This document shows, one piece after another, positions 29,101 through 38,787 of a stretch of 64,000 nt of DNA. Position numbers and translations under genes: made by a program. The DNA is from XYD12-FULL-36-8 sp964391015 (GTDB lineage Bacteria > Bacteroidota > Ignavibacteria > Ignavibacteriales > Ignavibacteriaceae), in the NCBI GenBank assembly GCA_964391015.1, contig CAYMKU010000006.1:1-64000 (forward strand), read 5' to 3'. The number at the start of each line of letters is the position of its first letter. The first letter of the stretch is position 1. The notes beneath the pieces were generated by a model. That model did not search any database and was not told where the DNA came from. It worked only from the letters and a program-made list of their open reading frames with translations.

Positions 29101-30140
29101 GTGGTCGAAAAATTTGTAATTAAATTATTATATATATTATAAATTCCTTGTGTACCAATAAAAATTCCAAGAATACCCCAATCACCTACTGCATTATTTG
29201 CTGTTTGTAATTGCATGAATTTATTTTTATAGATATTTATAACTTTGGTGGGACTAGCCACTGAAAATGCATATATACCCTGACTTAGTGTACTGGTATT
29301 TGTCTGGTTAACATAAATTTCATTGCCATAAATATCTACATCGCCGGTACCTGTGCTAAGAAAAAAACCGCGGGTTCTGGCAGTAATTTTATTGTTTCTG
29401 AAAACAATTCCGGTGGGATAATTCGGTCCAAGTAAAGTTCCTGAAGCACCAATTGACATACCCTGGCAAGCACCGCCACCAGTAATAACAACTTCGCAAT
29501 TATCTACGGTAATATAATCAGGTATATAGTCCGTAGCTGATTGATTACGAGGTGTAACAAGTACTCCGTAAGAACTACCGCCGCTTGTTTCAGAAATAGT
29601 AATCTTCACATTTTTCAGGTTGAAATTATTAACATCTCCAACAAATCGAATTCCGTATTGAAATGTTGGTGTATTGTTAACTTCTGTAATAGATAAATCG
29701 CGGGTTGTACCGCCTACAGTGTTTGAACCATCGAATGTAACATAATCCATAGTTACCAAAGTATATGCAGCTATAGTATTACTTCCGAAAACGATTCTTG
29801 CGGAAGGTCCGGTGTTATCTGCAAGCTGTGTAAAATGAATGTTCGTTACAACACCAGTGTAAGGTTTAAATAAAATTGTATTTGTAGCACTTGTACCTGT
29901 ACATGCAAGTGCAATATTTGCAGCTTCTGTATAGCTGGCGTCCAAAAAATAAAATGTACATGGTCCGCTGACTCCAACGGTATTTAAAGAATCAAATGCT
30001 TTTCCCAATCTTACGAATTCAGGATCGCCGCCGCCTGGTCTTGAGCCAGGAACAGCACCGATATAATAAGTACCGCTCAATTGCGCAAACGACAATGAAC
30101 TAATTATCGTAAGCAGAAAAACAATAAATAATTTTTTCAT
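26127..30140 (-). CDS. Secreted double beta-helix protein with dockerin-like C-terminal module
   Basis: 1337 residues from the ATG at 30140. A TTG four codons upstream is rejected because its codons contain the GGAGG ribosome site. A 20-residue signal peptide is followed by two right-handed parallel beta-helix units, about 25-545 and 645-1145. Each opens with a cap of the SGTYYVGASG / LNxGxxxGxVTxY type and contains repeated IYNNxI, NNIIxxRTRG and TVDNCxV rungs. A fibronectin-like domain lies between them. Beta-helices of this type bind or cut polysaccharides; no lyase active site could be identified, so adhesion is equally likely. The shared beta domain is the ALIQGIYANSG subtype; loops are DVVVDEFIDGSD (Val at loop position 3, unusual) and DLTGDDFVDGTD. 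There is no T9SS tail. Confidence 0.86.
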   Translation of the reverse strand: MKKLFIVFLLTIISSLSFAQLSGTYYIGAVPGSRPGGGDPEFVRLGKAFDSLNTVGVSGPCTFYFLDASYTEAANIALACTGTSATNTILFKPYTGVVTNIHFTQLADNTGPSARIVFGSNTIAAYTLVTMDYVTFDGSNTVGGTTRDLSITEVNNTPTFQYGIRFVGDVNNFNLKNVKITISETSGGSSYGVLVTPRNQSATDYIPDYITVDNCEVVITGGGACQGMSIGASGTLLGPNYPTGIVFRNNKITARTRGFFLSTGTGDVDIYGNEIYVNQTNTSTLSQGIYAFSVASPTKVINIYKNKFMQLQTANNAVGDWGILGIFIGTQGIYNIYNNLITNFSTTTVAANPSCVVEGIRVSTATVNGITTNFYHNTVVIPDLTIVPGTGTVIPKAFYLNFSGASGTRAADLKNNIFASQEDDFLSYSMVWRDTTSGEAVTSNYNDLSFVTNGKAGLYNATDCNALSDWQTNASLDANSISSDPLFVASADFHLQGSSPCINAGTNAGIATDLDGNPRPEPSGTLYDIGAYEYQAAPAPPAPVANAATNIYYTNFSANWSSSAGATSYQLDVALDNGFTSFVSGYNNLNVGNVTTYSITGLNDNTPYYYRVRAYNGLASGNSNTITLTTLQMISYSGTYYVGASGTAPRPGESDPNFSTIKDACNALNQGKITGNVTMYITSNITEPVNAALGVNTGSYTITFKPYTGVTPTINFTQTSDNSGPSGQWVIGSKSTSSWDSLVAITNVIIDGSNTNGGTTRDLTFTNVENDVTYNYGIRIVGNADNITLKNFNITITEAGNTVNSTYGINFAARGSLIPDNGIVDNCNITVTESPTGQGISITPSTTPSTGLTSTGMIFRNNLIQARTRGIFVNVGSAFSAYNNTIQLTQTSGGFLSQGIYVVSTNGVTSHTCNIYNNKIIQLATANLVAGSGTTGITIDNPGTYNIYNNMICGFDQTAASTLGIFQGIRSNSSSALLTLNIYYNTIVIPEDADLTGADVGGIAGIALANAGFAGSATIKNNIIMVSNNPTCFGIYRANAGGTFVSDYNDIYTPGTGGNAGAWNGTAQQTLALWQSASSQDANSKSVSVTFSAVNDLHLSGGSIGDGNLAAAPIIGFTTDIDGDTRNAYWPYMGVDEVTASPLTLKLTLKALIQGIYANSGTDDTLVVCLAKPSSPYTKYFPLKGLSSATGVDFYFPKSNNEASYYISIKNRNSIETWSASPITFPSGIATYDFTSAQAQSFGGNVVNVSGKWCIYNGDVVVDEFIDGSDVSDCFNDANIGASGYIITDLTGDDFVDGTDVSVAFNNANAGVGAYYPTKKLMKKNSIEIKKVEQIQE

Positions 30141-30291
30141 AGAGTCCTCCAAAAGATATTTTTAGAAATGTTAATTAAGATTTGCAAAATTTAGCCCTCA
30201 CTAAATTATAGTCTCTTTACCCCAAAATAATAAATATTAAATTATTCAGCTAAAATCTAATAAATAGGATTTCCCTTCGCAAGCTATTTTT

Positions 30292-30334
30292 GAAAAAAAA
30301 AGGCAGAGTCTTAATTTGAATCACGACTCTGCCT
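30292..30334 (-). terminator. Rho-independent terminator after 30357-31526
   Basis: Ten-base stem AGGCAGAGTC/GACTCTGCCT with a 14-base loop, followed on the minus strand by nine T. It is 22 bases past the stop. Confidence 0.9.
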
Positions 30335-30356
30335 CATTCTAAAATTCCTAAGTGAA

Positions 30357-31526
30357 TTACTTAGTTAATAATAGCTTTTTTACCTGGACAAAGGGTTGAA
30401 TATTTGCATTTAAGCCATGAGCGCTAATTCTGTAAATGTAAACTCCTGATGCAAGATTTAATGCACTTGAATTTACCTCAACAGTGTAGTATCCAGCCAT
30501 TAGTTCGTTATTAACTATGGTTGCCACTTTTTCACCAGTTATTATGAACAACTCTACTGTTACCCTGGAATCAAATGGTAATTGATAGTCAATTCTTGTT
30601 GTTGGGTTGAATGGATTGGGATAATTCTGGCTGATTGAATATTCTTTTGGCAATGCAACTTCACCTTCAACTTCTTTGCTGTATTCTATTTTGCCAAAGT
30701 TATCAATCATTTTTAAACGATAAGAATACTTACCGGAATTCAGTTTCTGATCAACAAAACTGTAATCCTTTGGTGAATTACTGTTACCGCTTGCCCTAAC
30801 TTCTCCAACCTTAGACCAAATTTTATCAGTGTTTGGTTTAACTAAAGTTCTTTCAACTTGGAATAGGGAACTGTTAACTTCAGTTTTTGTCTGCCATTCA
30901 ATTCTAACATCTCTTCCGTCTGCAATAGCAACTAAGGAAGATAATTCGACCGGTGCTATCATTTCACCGCCAATTACTACATAATTAATATTAGAATTGG
31001 AAAGCTGAACGGATGTTTTTGCTGCGGTGTAGTACCATATTTTTGTAAATGGATTAGGAGTTGCGAATCTCCATGCAGCGTTTACTGGTAAATTAACAAA
31101 TGGTAATGTGTTGCTTACTCTGTAGGTTCCCACTCTCACTTCTGCCGGTGCATCTGGTATTGGCGTTCCTGTGTTATCCAATGGTGCAGTCATATATAAG
31201 GCATAGCCAGCAGCGCCTCCCACATATGTTATACAAGTAGTGCTTTGGTTTGCAGTTGGTAAACCTGAACTTCCAGCAACATACGCCATTGATAAAACAC
31301 CACCGACTGGTAAAATCGCTGAATTGTATATTAAGGCAAATTGACCCTTTACGTAGGGCTCGCTTCCGCCGCCAGTTCTTGAAAGATAAATATCGAACTG
31401 AAACTGGGTTGTGGAATTTGCAATAAAGTTTTTTGCAGTTAGTGTATAGTTTGGCTGTGCGTTAGTAATACTGATTGCCCCCACAAACAACACTAAAGAA
31501 AAAAACAAATAGAAAAAAGATTTCAT
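30357..31526 (-). CDS. Putative cohesin-like surface protein with T9SS type A sorting domain, copy 2
   Basis: 389 residues, ATG start preceded by AGGAGG, signal peptide of about 23 residues. It has the same three-part layout as 24641-25810: a beta-sandwich at about 24-185 (FQFDIYLSRTGG, GQFALIYNSAILPVG, ASGYALYMTAPLDN-like), a fibronectin-like domain (PVELSSLVA, EWQTKTEVN) and a T9SS tail (SQNYPNPFNPTTRIDYQL, SGVYIYRIS, FVQVKKLLLTK). The single conserved cysteine in STTCI is shared by all three copies. It lies 101 bases after the 1815 aa dockerin-tailed gene, with a hairpin between, and 217 bases before the 1337 aa one. The cohesin-like reading is inference; T9SS export is well supported. Confidence 0.85.
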   Translation of the reverse strand: MKSFFYLFFSLVLFVGAISITNAQPNYTLTAKNFIANSTTQFQFDIYLSRTGGGSEPYVKGQFALIYNSAILPVGGVLSMAYVAGSSGLPTANQSTTCITYVGGAAGYALYMTAPLDNTGTPIPDAPAEVRVGTYRVSNTLPFVNLPVNAAWRFATPNPFTKIWYYTAAKTSVQLSNSNINYVVIGGEMIAPVELSSLVAIADGRDVRIEWQTKTEVNSSLFQVERTLVKPNTDKIWSKVGEVRASGNSNSPKDYSFVDQKLNSGKYSYRLKMIDNFGKIEYSKEVEGEVALPKEYSISQNYPNPFNPTTRIDYQLPFDSRVTVELFIITGEKVATIVNNELMAGYYTVEVNSSALNLASGVYIYRISAHGLNANIQPFVQVKKLLLTK

Positions 31527-31586
31527 ATTACTCCTCCTTTTTTTGTGTATAATAATTTATTAAAATTTTCTCTTACAACATAATAT

Positions 31587-31611
31587 AAGGCAGCAAAATA
31601 TTTGCTGCCTT
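31587..31611 (-). terminator. Hairpin terminator after 31628-37075
   Basis: Eleven-base perfect stem AAGGCAGCAAA/TTTGCTGCCTT with a 3-base loop, 17 bases past the stop. The T-tract is short (TTATATTAT), so some read-through into 31526 is possible. Confidence 0.75.
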
Positions 31612-31627
31612 ATTTGCTTTATTATTT

Positions 31628-34600
31628 TTACTCTGCTTCCGGTCTCTTCGTTTCGATTTTTGTTGGTACAAAAAGTTTTTTGGTTGGATATGATGCTCCA
31701 ACACCCAAGTTACTATTGTTAAATGCCAATGATACATCTGTACCATCAACGAAATCATCTCCAGTTAAGTCAGTAACTACATAACCGCTTGTACCGAGGT
31801 TAGCATCATTGAAGCAAGCCGATACATCCGAACCATCAATGAATTCGTCTCTCACAACATCACCATTGTAAATACACCATTCACCACCTACATTTACTGC
31901 ATTGCTTCCATATGCTTGCGATTGCGCAGTAGTAAAGTTATAATTTAAGGTGAAGGCAGCCCAGCTCTCGCCACCAGATTTACTCCATGTGAAGATTGAA
32001 TTGCGGTGATTAATTGCAATATAATAATTTGTGCCAATTACTGGATCTCTGAAATTGAGCGTAGCTTGACCTGACGCATTCAAAACTGGTCTAAGGGTTT
32101 CAATTGCCGTGTAAGGAGAAGTGGTATTGCGTATAGATACGTCAACTGTATCGGAAACCATTGTACCGTTGCCGTCGTAGAAACCTTGAATATATGCAGT
32201 TAAGTTCAGTGTCATAAATTGTGTTCCAGCGAACTCATCTGCGCCAACATCAGGTGTAACAGCATTTCTAAGGTTGCCATCTATGTCATCCACAACAGCA
32301 GCGACTGGTGTGCCTGCTGATTCGCATAGAGTTCCCGTGGTTGTAAGAATGTGCAGATCACCCGTTGCAGGGTTTGTATATTTAGGATTACCGCTTTGCG
32401 AGTTGGCATCTTTACCGGTGTTTGCTTGCCATGATGCCAATGGCAAATTAAATCCTAAGTAACCTAATCCATTTATGTGTCCAAAAGATTTTGAACCCCA
32501 TGTCGGATTTATATAGTAAACATTATTGCTTAAGGTTGTAAATTGAGCTAAAGTTGATATAGCATAAACTCCCATCGCACCGTTTACTAATAGTCGAGCC
32601 GCCCACTTTGGACCTAACGAATTGGATATTATGTTATTCCGGACATCTGCATAAGTTCCTGTGCCTAAGCAAATACCACATGAGAATGCTATGCCTGATG
32701 ACGCGACATTTAATAAAGTATCCACCAGATATATGGAATTATTGAAAACCCCCAGATTTGTTTGTGCTCCAAAAATATATATACCAAGTGGGTTTGAACC
32801 TAGTGTCGTGTTAGAACCTGTTCCGGTTATCCGATAAATAAAATTATTTTTAACTACATTGTTGCAGCTTATTGAGCTTGAAGAAATTGCTATACCATTT
32901 CCGCCCGAACCTGTCGCTGTAGTTCCTATATCGTGAATTTTATTCTTTTCGACAGTTGCATTTATGGTACCAGCAGCAACCCAGATGCCTCTATCATTTT
33001 CTGCAGTTGCCACTTCAAAATTACCAACATCGTTGTTTATAATTACAACTCCGTTACAACCTTGAGTATAGATACCGTAGATCTTTAACTGATCTGCACC
33101 AGTTGCATTCAAAATATTGTCTTGAATTATAATATTGCTCCCATATTGAGGTATGATACCACCATTTACATAGATACCCTGCCTACCTTTCTTAAGCTCA
33201 TTGTTTTTTATCATTATTGTTGAAAAATATCCAGAGCTTCCCGATGTCGTACCATCTGATACTATTATAGGTGTTGAACCAGTAGTTTCTCCCGTATAAA
33301 TGTTGCAATTTGTCACTGCAATCTGTCCGATTGTTGTTGTGCCCAAGGAGCCTATCCAGACAGCCGGTCCTGCAGTTGCACCTGAACGGTTTATAGTTAA
33401 ATCCCTGGTGGTTCCACCTGCGGTATTGGAGCCATCAATCGTGAAGTAACTTGTATTAGTAATTTTAATTTGAGCAGCCGCATTTGAAAATACAGGTTGT
33501 ACACCAGCTTTCGGTTTAATTGTAATTGTGTTAGCGGCACTTACACCTGCAATAGAATTGAAATCAATTGGATAAGTTTCACCATTGTAAACGGCATCTC
33601 TCAATTCAATTGTTACCGCACCGGATATGCCGTGTAGATTAAGTGAGTCGGCAGCACCTTTTAGTGTTGTCCAGAAACCAATTAGACCTTTCATGTCTTC
33701 GGTATATCTGCCTTGTTGTTTTAGTTCTTCTACGGTTACATATTGTGGACCTGTATATACTTGTCCATTCTCCATGAAAAGAACATATTCTTTAACGACA
33801 TCCCTCCAAACAAATTCAGTGGGCGAATATTTAGTTTCATCAAAAGAGTATGCCTGATCCATACCGGGTTTAAGTGAAAGGTCAATTAATTCAGAACTTG
33901 ATTCTTGAATAGTGTTTTGTACTTCAATATTTCTTTCAGCTCTAACTTTCTCTCTGACAACTTTAGTTAAAGTCTGTGGATAAAGTTGTCTGCCGGTTAC
34001 CTCATTAAATTTAGTCCAACCAACTCCATAAGTACCCCCGCCATATGGAGGAGCAATTATGTTGAAAGTATTAGGAAGTGCAGGTGGAATTAGTCCAGGT
34101 GGAGGTGTACCACCACCGCCAGTTGGGTTAGTTCCGACATTTCCGGGGAAATCTTGTGCTCCAATATAATATTGTACTACATCTCCAACCGTAACGGGGG
34201 GAGCGGGAAATGCATAGTTAAATGGAAATGTGTAATCATTAGGTCCTGGACCTGGTACCCCAGGAACTGGTACCCATGCAAGATCAATAGTTCTTTTATG
34301 CCATAAAGTAGGAATGCCTGGAGGAATTCCTGAGGGATCAGTTATGGTTGCGACCAGCACAGGTGGAAGGGGAGTATTTTGGTTTGGTAAAGGAGTATAA
34401 AAAATTTGAGGCGCTATCACATCAGCAACCAAAACTCCGTTATATTCATCTGCTCCAATATCTGGGAAATTAGGATTTCGTACATTACCATCCCAGTCTG
34501 TCCCAACACCTAAAATAGGTAATGCACCGCTTTCAGCTTCCGATGGAACCGCAGGATTTAGGTGAAGATTATAGGGAGGGGCTCCACTGAAAAATGGAGG

Positions 34601-37075
34601 AAATACTCCTAATAAAGTCACAGCTTGAGCATCTCTTGGTCCGCCTAAGCCGCCAGTTGCAACTGCCGTTTGATATGCAGCTAAAGTTTGATAAGCAGGA
34701 AATGTCACATCATATGCGATTGGTCTATTTGGAGACGGACCGTTCGCAAAGAGGTAATTATTATTTGTTGTTGATGCTAACCTTAGCAAATTTGTATTAG
34801 CTGATGCATATATGCATGTTGCTATTCCTGTACCTGCTAACCCTGCACTGCAATCGGTCACCAAGATATTGTTTCTAAGATCAAGAGAGGAAGTTCCAAA
34901 ACTTGCTAAATACAAACATGTTGAATATTGACTGGCAAGTTGCGGCGGTGAAGTCCAACTATCTAAATAGACAGTATTATAATAAACTTGTGCGGTTAGT
35001 ACATTGTTAGATGATTGAATATCTAATCCTCTTATACCTGGATTACTCGTGGATCTTGGAGCGCGTAAATCATAAACATAATTATTGTAAACCATCAATC
35101 CAGAATTGCCTCCAGCACCAAGTGATAATTGCATACCAACAGCTCTGCACGTTGTACTTCCGTTTGAAAAGATATCATATACTTTATTATTATAAATAAC
35201 TACAGTACCCTCATGGTATGGAGAAGTAACCTCAATTCCGCATGCAAATCCACTAGTGACTTGAGCACCTTGATTCTCAACATTATAAACATTACAATGT
35301 CGTATTATGCATGTACCAGAAGTTCCATCACCTGCTGACGGATTTATTCTAATTCCCCATGGACCGTTAGTCACAAGTGCGGTCGCAATAATATTATATA
35401 CGTCGGTGTTCTCTATTAAAAGATTTTTTTGATCATAAGCTTCTATTGCCCTGCAATCCTGAATATTGGCGCTCAGCGTTGCATCATGGAATTTGCTGTT
35501 GGCAACTCCCTGAAAAAAAGTACCTGTTATAGTATTACCAAAATCAGGCACAGCGCTTGAGAAACCAAACATGTAAACGGCTGCTCTATAGAAGTCAGTT
35601 ATTTCGCAATCGGAGATTGTATTATTGCTATTGGCTTGTAAAGGGTCTGCATTTGGACCATTAGTCCCAAATCTAATTCCGATTGCACCTCCATTATTTG
35701 CCGCAAGAAGAGAATTATTCATATCAATGTATAGATTGTGAAAGACATTCCACTGAGCGCCAGTAATGACCGAAGGATTGTTGAATGTAGTAACAATAGC
35801 ATTGCCGAGAAAAATTCCCATTTCGCACTGGGTAATCGTGGTACCATTTTGAGTATTATTTACAAGACGAATTAGCCCATTCATTCCAGTTATGGTTGTG
35901 TATCTTGTTCCATCTAATCTTATCATTGCATCACCGGCAGTTGCACTGGGCGAATTTGTACTTACTGTTCCATTTCTTGGAGAAATTGTTACTTGCCCGC
36001 CATATTGCGGATCGACCTGAACCGTGATATTATTGATTGCACTTGTTCCCGTAACATTTATTAAGTGAAAAATATCGTCCCATACAGGAGGTGCTTGACC
36101 AGGATCAAGATCGGGTCCAGGCCAAAGATTAAGAATTACAGGACCTCCAACTCCATTCAAGTTTAGCGCTTCTGCTGCATCGCTTAATCTTGCAAACCAG
36201 AAGGGTGGAGTTGGTGCACCACCAACTTTATAAGCCCCTACCATTGGAACTGGAACTTGAGGCATGAAAGTAAAAATGGTTGTATTGGCAGGTAGTGGTC
36301 CTACTGGATCTGGTCCAGCAGTTATGCTGAAATATTCGTATCCGTATGACCGATGAAAAGTCCTAGCTGCCGGGGTTCCGCCAAAATTAATGCTTAAGAA
36401 AGTTCCTGTAGCTTCTACACCGGATGTAGTTGAGGATATTGGTGTTCCATCGTTCATACCTACAGAAGCTGAAGCGGACGTCGGAGCATTTGGAAAATTT
36501 CCGTAATGGTATTCAATCCAACTATTATTCTCGTAAAGTCTGATTTGGAAACCAGCACTCACAACTGCAGAAGTCCAACTCCACTTTACATTGTTCCATT
36601 CGATTGTTAAAACGCGATTTCCGGGAGGACCTGCAAACTGATAAACAATATCTACGACAGCGTTATTTACTGCATTATCATCCCACAACGGTGCTAGTAC
36701 ATTTCTTGTAAATGCCATTAATCTATTTGTGGCACCGGTTGTTTTTGAAGTTGATAGTGTATCACCAGTAAGTGAATTACAGAACTTCAAAAAACCATTA
36801 CAAGAGACTTGTATCTCTTTGAATAGTACCCCATCGTACGGGAATGGATTTAGAAAGCCGTTTGGGCCCTGAATTGTTAGAGGGAAAGTAAAATCTTCAT
36901 CGTTAGGTGAAGTAGTTACTCTCCAATTAAATGGCAACGTCCCTGGCTGTCCAACAATTGATATATAAGCACCTGCTGATGAAGAAAAGTTATAATTCGG
37001 TTGTGCCAGTAAGACATCTGAAATCGTTACAATAATTGTAACCAATGCAAGAAAAGACTGTATTAGTTTTTTCAA
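31628..37075 (-). CDS. Giant secreted protein: NIDO-like domain, two beta-helices, dockerin-like C-terminal module
   Basis: 1815 residues from a TTG preceded by AGGAGG; the signal peptide is about 25 residues. Residues of about 26-255 resemble a NIDO-like globular domain (NGFLKFCNS, APLWDD, VLTIEWNNVKW, FQIRLYENNSWIEYHYG). A first beta-helix spans about 278-880, followed by an Ig-like domain at about 885-1010. A charged linker at about 1015-1140 has FNEVTGRQLYPQTLTKVVRE and YVLFMENGQVYTG blocks also found in the 2173 aa protein and, in degenerate form, in the 2514 aa protein. A second beta-helix spans about 1140-1610. The shared beta domain (AYIQGFYDGNG) and loops DVVRDEFIDGSD and DLTGDDFVDGTD form the end, with a short charged tail and no T9SS tail. 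It is probably a surface adhesin or polysaccharide binder. Confidence 0.85.
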   Translation of the reverse strand: MKKLIQSFLALVTIIVTISDVLLAQPNYNFSSSAGAYISIVGQPGTLPFNWRVTTSPNDEDFTFPLTIQGPNGFLNPFPYDGVLFKEIQVSCNGFLKFCNSLTGDTLSTSKTTGATNRLMAFTRNVLAPLWDDNAVNNAVVDIVYQFAGPPGNRVLTIEWNNVKWSWTSAVVSAGFQIRLYENNSWIEYHYGNFPNAPTSASASVGMNDGTPISSTTSGVEATGTFLSINFGGTPAARTFHRSYGYEYFSITAGPDPVGPLPANTTIFTFMPQVPVPMVGAYKVGGAPTPPFWFARLSDAAEALNLNGVGGPVILNLWPGPDLDPGQAPPVWDDIFHLINVTGTSAINNITVQVDPQYGGQVTISPRNGTVSTNSPSATAGDAMIRLDGTRYTTITGMNGLIRLVNNTQNGTTITQCEMGIFLGNAIVTTFNNPSVITGAQWNVFHNLYIDMNNSLLAANNGGAIGIRFGTNGPNADPLQANSNNTISDCEITDFYRAAVYMFGFSSAVPDFGNTITGTFFQGVANSKFHDATLSANIQDCRAIEAYDQKNLLIENTDVYNIIATALVTNGPWGIRINPSAGDGTSGTCIIRHCNVYNVENQGAQVTSGFACGIEVTSPYHEGTVVIYNNKVYDIFSNGSTTCRAVGMQLSLGAGGNSGLMVYNNYVYDLRAPRSTSNPGIRGLDIQSSNNVLTAQVYYNTVYLDSWTSPPQLASQYSTCLYLASFGTSSLDLRNNILVTDCSAGLAGTGIATCIYASANTNLLRLASTTNNNYLFANGPSPNRPIAYDVTFPAYQTLAAYQTAVATGGLGGPRDAQAVTLLGVFPPFFSGAPPYNLHLNPAVPSEAESGALPILGVGTDWDGNVRNPNFPDIGADEYNGVLVADVIAPQIFYTPLPNQNTPLPPVLVATITDPSGIPPGIPTLWHKRTIDLAWVPVPGVPGPGPNDYTFPFNYAFPAPPVTVGDVVQYYIGAQDFPGNVGTNPTGGGGTPPPGLIPPALPNTFNIIAPPYGGGTYGVGWTKFNEVTGRQLYPQTLTKVVREKVRAERNIEVQNTIQESSSELIDLSLKPGMDQAYSFDETKYSPTEFVWRDVVKEYVLFMENGQVYTGPQYVTVEELKQQGRYTEDMKGLIGFWTTLKGAADSLNLHGISGAVTIELRDAVYNGETYPIDFNSIAGVSAANTITIKPKAGVQPVFSNAAAQIKITNTSYFTIDGSNTAGGTTRDLTINRSGATAGPAVWIGSLGTTTIGQIAVTNCNIYTGETTGSTPIIVSDGTTSGSSGYFSTIMIKNNELKKGRQGIYVNGGIIPQYGSNIIIQDNILNATGADQLKIYGIYTQGCNGVVIINNDVGNFEVATAENDRGIWVAAGTINATVEKNKIHDIGTTATGSGGNGIAISSSSISCNNVVKNNFIYRITGTGSNTTLGSNPLGIYIFGAQTNLGVFNNSIYLVDTLLNVASSGIAFSCGICLGTGTYADVRNNIISNSLGPKWAARLLVNGAMGVYAISTLAQFTTLSNNVYYINPTWGSKSFGHINGLGYLGFNLPLASWQANTGKDANSQSGNPKYTNPATGDLHILTTTGTLCESAGTPVAAVVDDIDGNLRNAVTPDVGADEFAGTQFMTLNLTAYIQGFYDGNGTMVSDTVDVSIRNTTSPYTAIETLRPVLNASGQATLNFRDPVIGTNYYIAINHRNSIFTWSKSGGESWAAFTLNYNFTTAQSQAYGSNAVNVGGEWCIYNGDVVRDEFIDGSDVSACFNDANLGTSGYVVTDLTGDDFVDGTDVSLAFNNSNLGVGASYPTKKLFVPTKIETKRPEAE

Positions 37076-37314
37076 GTTGACCTCCTATTTTTATTAGTTT
37101 GGTTATTAATTATAGAAAAGCGTATGCGGCAATTTTTGCTGCTATAGCCGATGGGAAATGTGCTCTTAACAAGGTGAGAATAAATAGTTTCCATGAAAAA
37201 AGAAACTGCTTCCAACCTAGTAAAATATTTTAATTAAATGGGTAAAATATTGTAATACCGAATACCCTCAACTATTAATGTAATACATTATTGTATAAAA
37301 GTAAAGTTTAAAAT

Positions 37315-37340
37315 AAAAAAGGGTGGATATCTTTCCACCC
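37315..37340 (-). terminator. Rho-independent terminator after 37363-38535
   Basis: Stem GGGTGGA/TCCACCC with a 6-base loop, 23 bases past the stop, followed on the minus strand by TTTTTTATTTT. Confidence 0.88.
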
Positions 37341-37362
37341 TTATGCATATTTATACGATCAA

Positions 37363-38535
37363 TTACTTCGTAAGCATCAATTTCTTAACTTGAACAAAAT
37401 TTTGTCCACTCTGATTGTTGGCACTCATTCTGTATATATACACTCCAGATGCTAAGTTTATTCCGCTCGCATTTACTTCTGTTGTGTAATATCCAGCACT
37501 CATCTCTGTGTTAATCAATGTTGCTACTCTCTCTCCGGTTATACTATATAACTCCAATGTTACCTTTGAATCAAATGGCAACTGGTAATCTATCCTTGTT
37601 GTCGGGTTAAATGGATTCGGATAGTTTTGACTGATTGCATATTCCTTTGGTAAGGATACTTCTGCTTCCACTTCTTTGCTGTACTCAAATGTACCATCAT
37701 TATCAACCATCTTTAACCGATACAAATACTTACCGCTTTGTAGTTTGTTGTCTACAAATGTGTATTCTCTAGGTGTTGTTGTTGTTCCAGATGCATTTAC
37801 TTCACCTATCTTATTCCAAGATTTAGTCGATGTGCTGGTATTGAGCAACGACCTTTCAATTTCATATTTTAAACTGTTTAACTCAGTTTTTGTCTCCCAT
37901 TTCAAAACAATATTTCTGCTATCATTCATAGCAGTAAATTGTGTTAATTCAACCGGGACTATTAAATTTCCTCCGTTAACTATAAAATTTAGATTGCTAT
38001 TAGCTATCTGAACTGATGAACCAGGAGGGGTAGCATTATAATACCATACTTTTGTAAATGGGTTTGGTGTTGCTATTCTCCATGTTGCTTTTATAGTATC
38101 TGCAAGAAATGGCAAACTGCAAGTAACACGATACCTCCCAATCTTTGCAACTACTGGTGAGTCTGGTATTACGCAGCCGGGGTTATCTAACGGTGCTGTC
38201 ATATATAGTGCATATCCTGAAGCTCCGCCAGTATAAGCTATACAATTGGTGCTCTGATTGGCAGCTGGTAATTCAGATGATAACGAATCATATTTCATCG
38301 ATAATGTTGCACCGACAGGAAGTATAGCTGAATTATATGTCAGTGTGAATTGTCCTTTATTATAATTATCGTTAGTGCCGCCGGTCTTTGAAATAAATAT
38401 TTCAAATGTGAATTGATTTGGAGCAGTTTGTGTAAAATTATTGGCAGTAATTCTATACCTCGGTTGAGCATATGAACTGCCAATAATTATGAATGCTGTA
38501 ACAACAATGTAAACGAGTCTGAGGGTGAATCTCAT
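37363..38535 (-). CDS. Putative cohesin-like surface protein with T9SS type A sorting domain, copy 1
   Basis: 390 residues, ATG start with an AGGAG-type site, signal peptide MRFTLRLVYIVVTAF...SYA. Beta-sandwich at about 24-185 (FTFEIFISKTGG, GQFTLTYNSAILPVG, ASGYALYMTAPLDNPG, TPNPFTKVWYY), then the fibronectin-like domain (PVELTQFTA, KWETKTELN) and a T9SS tail (SQNYPNPFNPTTRIDYQL, ASGVYIYRM, FVQVKKLMLTK). It is the most divergent of the three copies in the fibronectin part but nearly identical in the tail. A promoter-like pair of elements at 38682-38714 is shared with the neighbouring dockerin-tailed gene 38831-42349, which hints that the two may be co-regulated. The binding partner is unproven. 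Confidence 0.85.
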   Translation of the reverse strand: MRFTLRLVYIVVTAFIIIGSSYAQPRYRITANNFTQTAPNQFTFEIFISKTGGTNDNYNKGQFTLTYNSAILPVGATLSMKYDSLSSELPAANQSTNCIAYTGGASGYALYMTAPLDNPGCVIPDSPVVAKIGRYRVTCSLPFLADTIKATWRIATPNPFTKVWYYNATPPGSSVQIANSNLNFIVNGGNLIVPVELTQFTAMNDSRNIVLKWETKTELNSLKYEIERSLLNTSTSTKSWNKIGEVNASGTTTTPREYTFVDNKLQSGKYLYRLKMVDNDGTFEYSKEVEAEVSLPKEYAISQNYPNPFNPTTRIDYQLPFDSKVTLELYSITGERVATLINTEMSAGYYTTEVNASGINLASGVYIYRMSANNQSGQNFVQVKKLMLTK

Positions 38536-38681
38536 TTCTTTTACTCCTATTTATTTGTTTTGTTGATTATTGTGGTTTGTGTGAATGTAATTATAATTTC
38601 CCTTTTAGCTATTTATAACTAAATCGTTTAAAAGAAAGTGGTTTAAAATCATAACCCAGAAAGAAATGTTTTTCCTTATGT

Positions 38682-38714
38682 TAAACTATGAATTGATGAG
38701 TTAATATACAATAG
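38682..38714 (-). promoter_or_regulatory. Candidate promoter of 37363-38535
   Basis: On the minus strand, CTATTG is followed after 19 bases by ATAGTTTA. The -33 TTG / -7 TAnnTTTG architecture resembles Bacteroidota promoters, although the -7 box is not a perfect match. The same elements with identical 19-base spacing occur upstream of 42349. The motif lies about 150 bases before the start codon. Confidence 0.4.
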
Positions 38715-38787
38715 AAAGAAAAACTTTATTAAAATATTCAATCAAATGAAGTATAATGATTTTAAATAAACAGTTATGAAATATTAA

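Noticed and set aside
30140..30152. Longer start with MEDS before the signal peptide
   Set aside because: These codons are the GGAGG ribosome site and its surroundings; the ATG at 30140 is the sensible start. The same holds for MEET before 61539.
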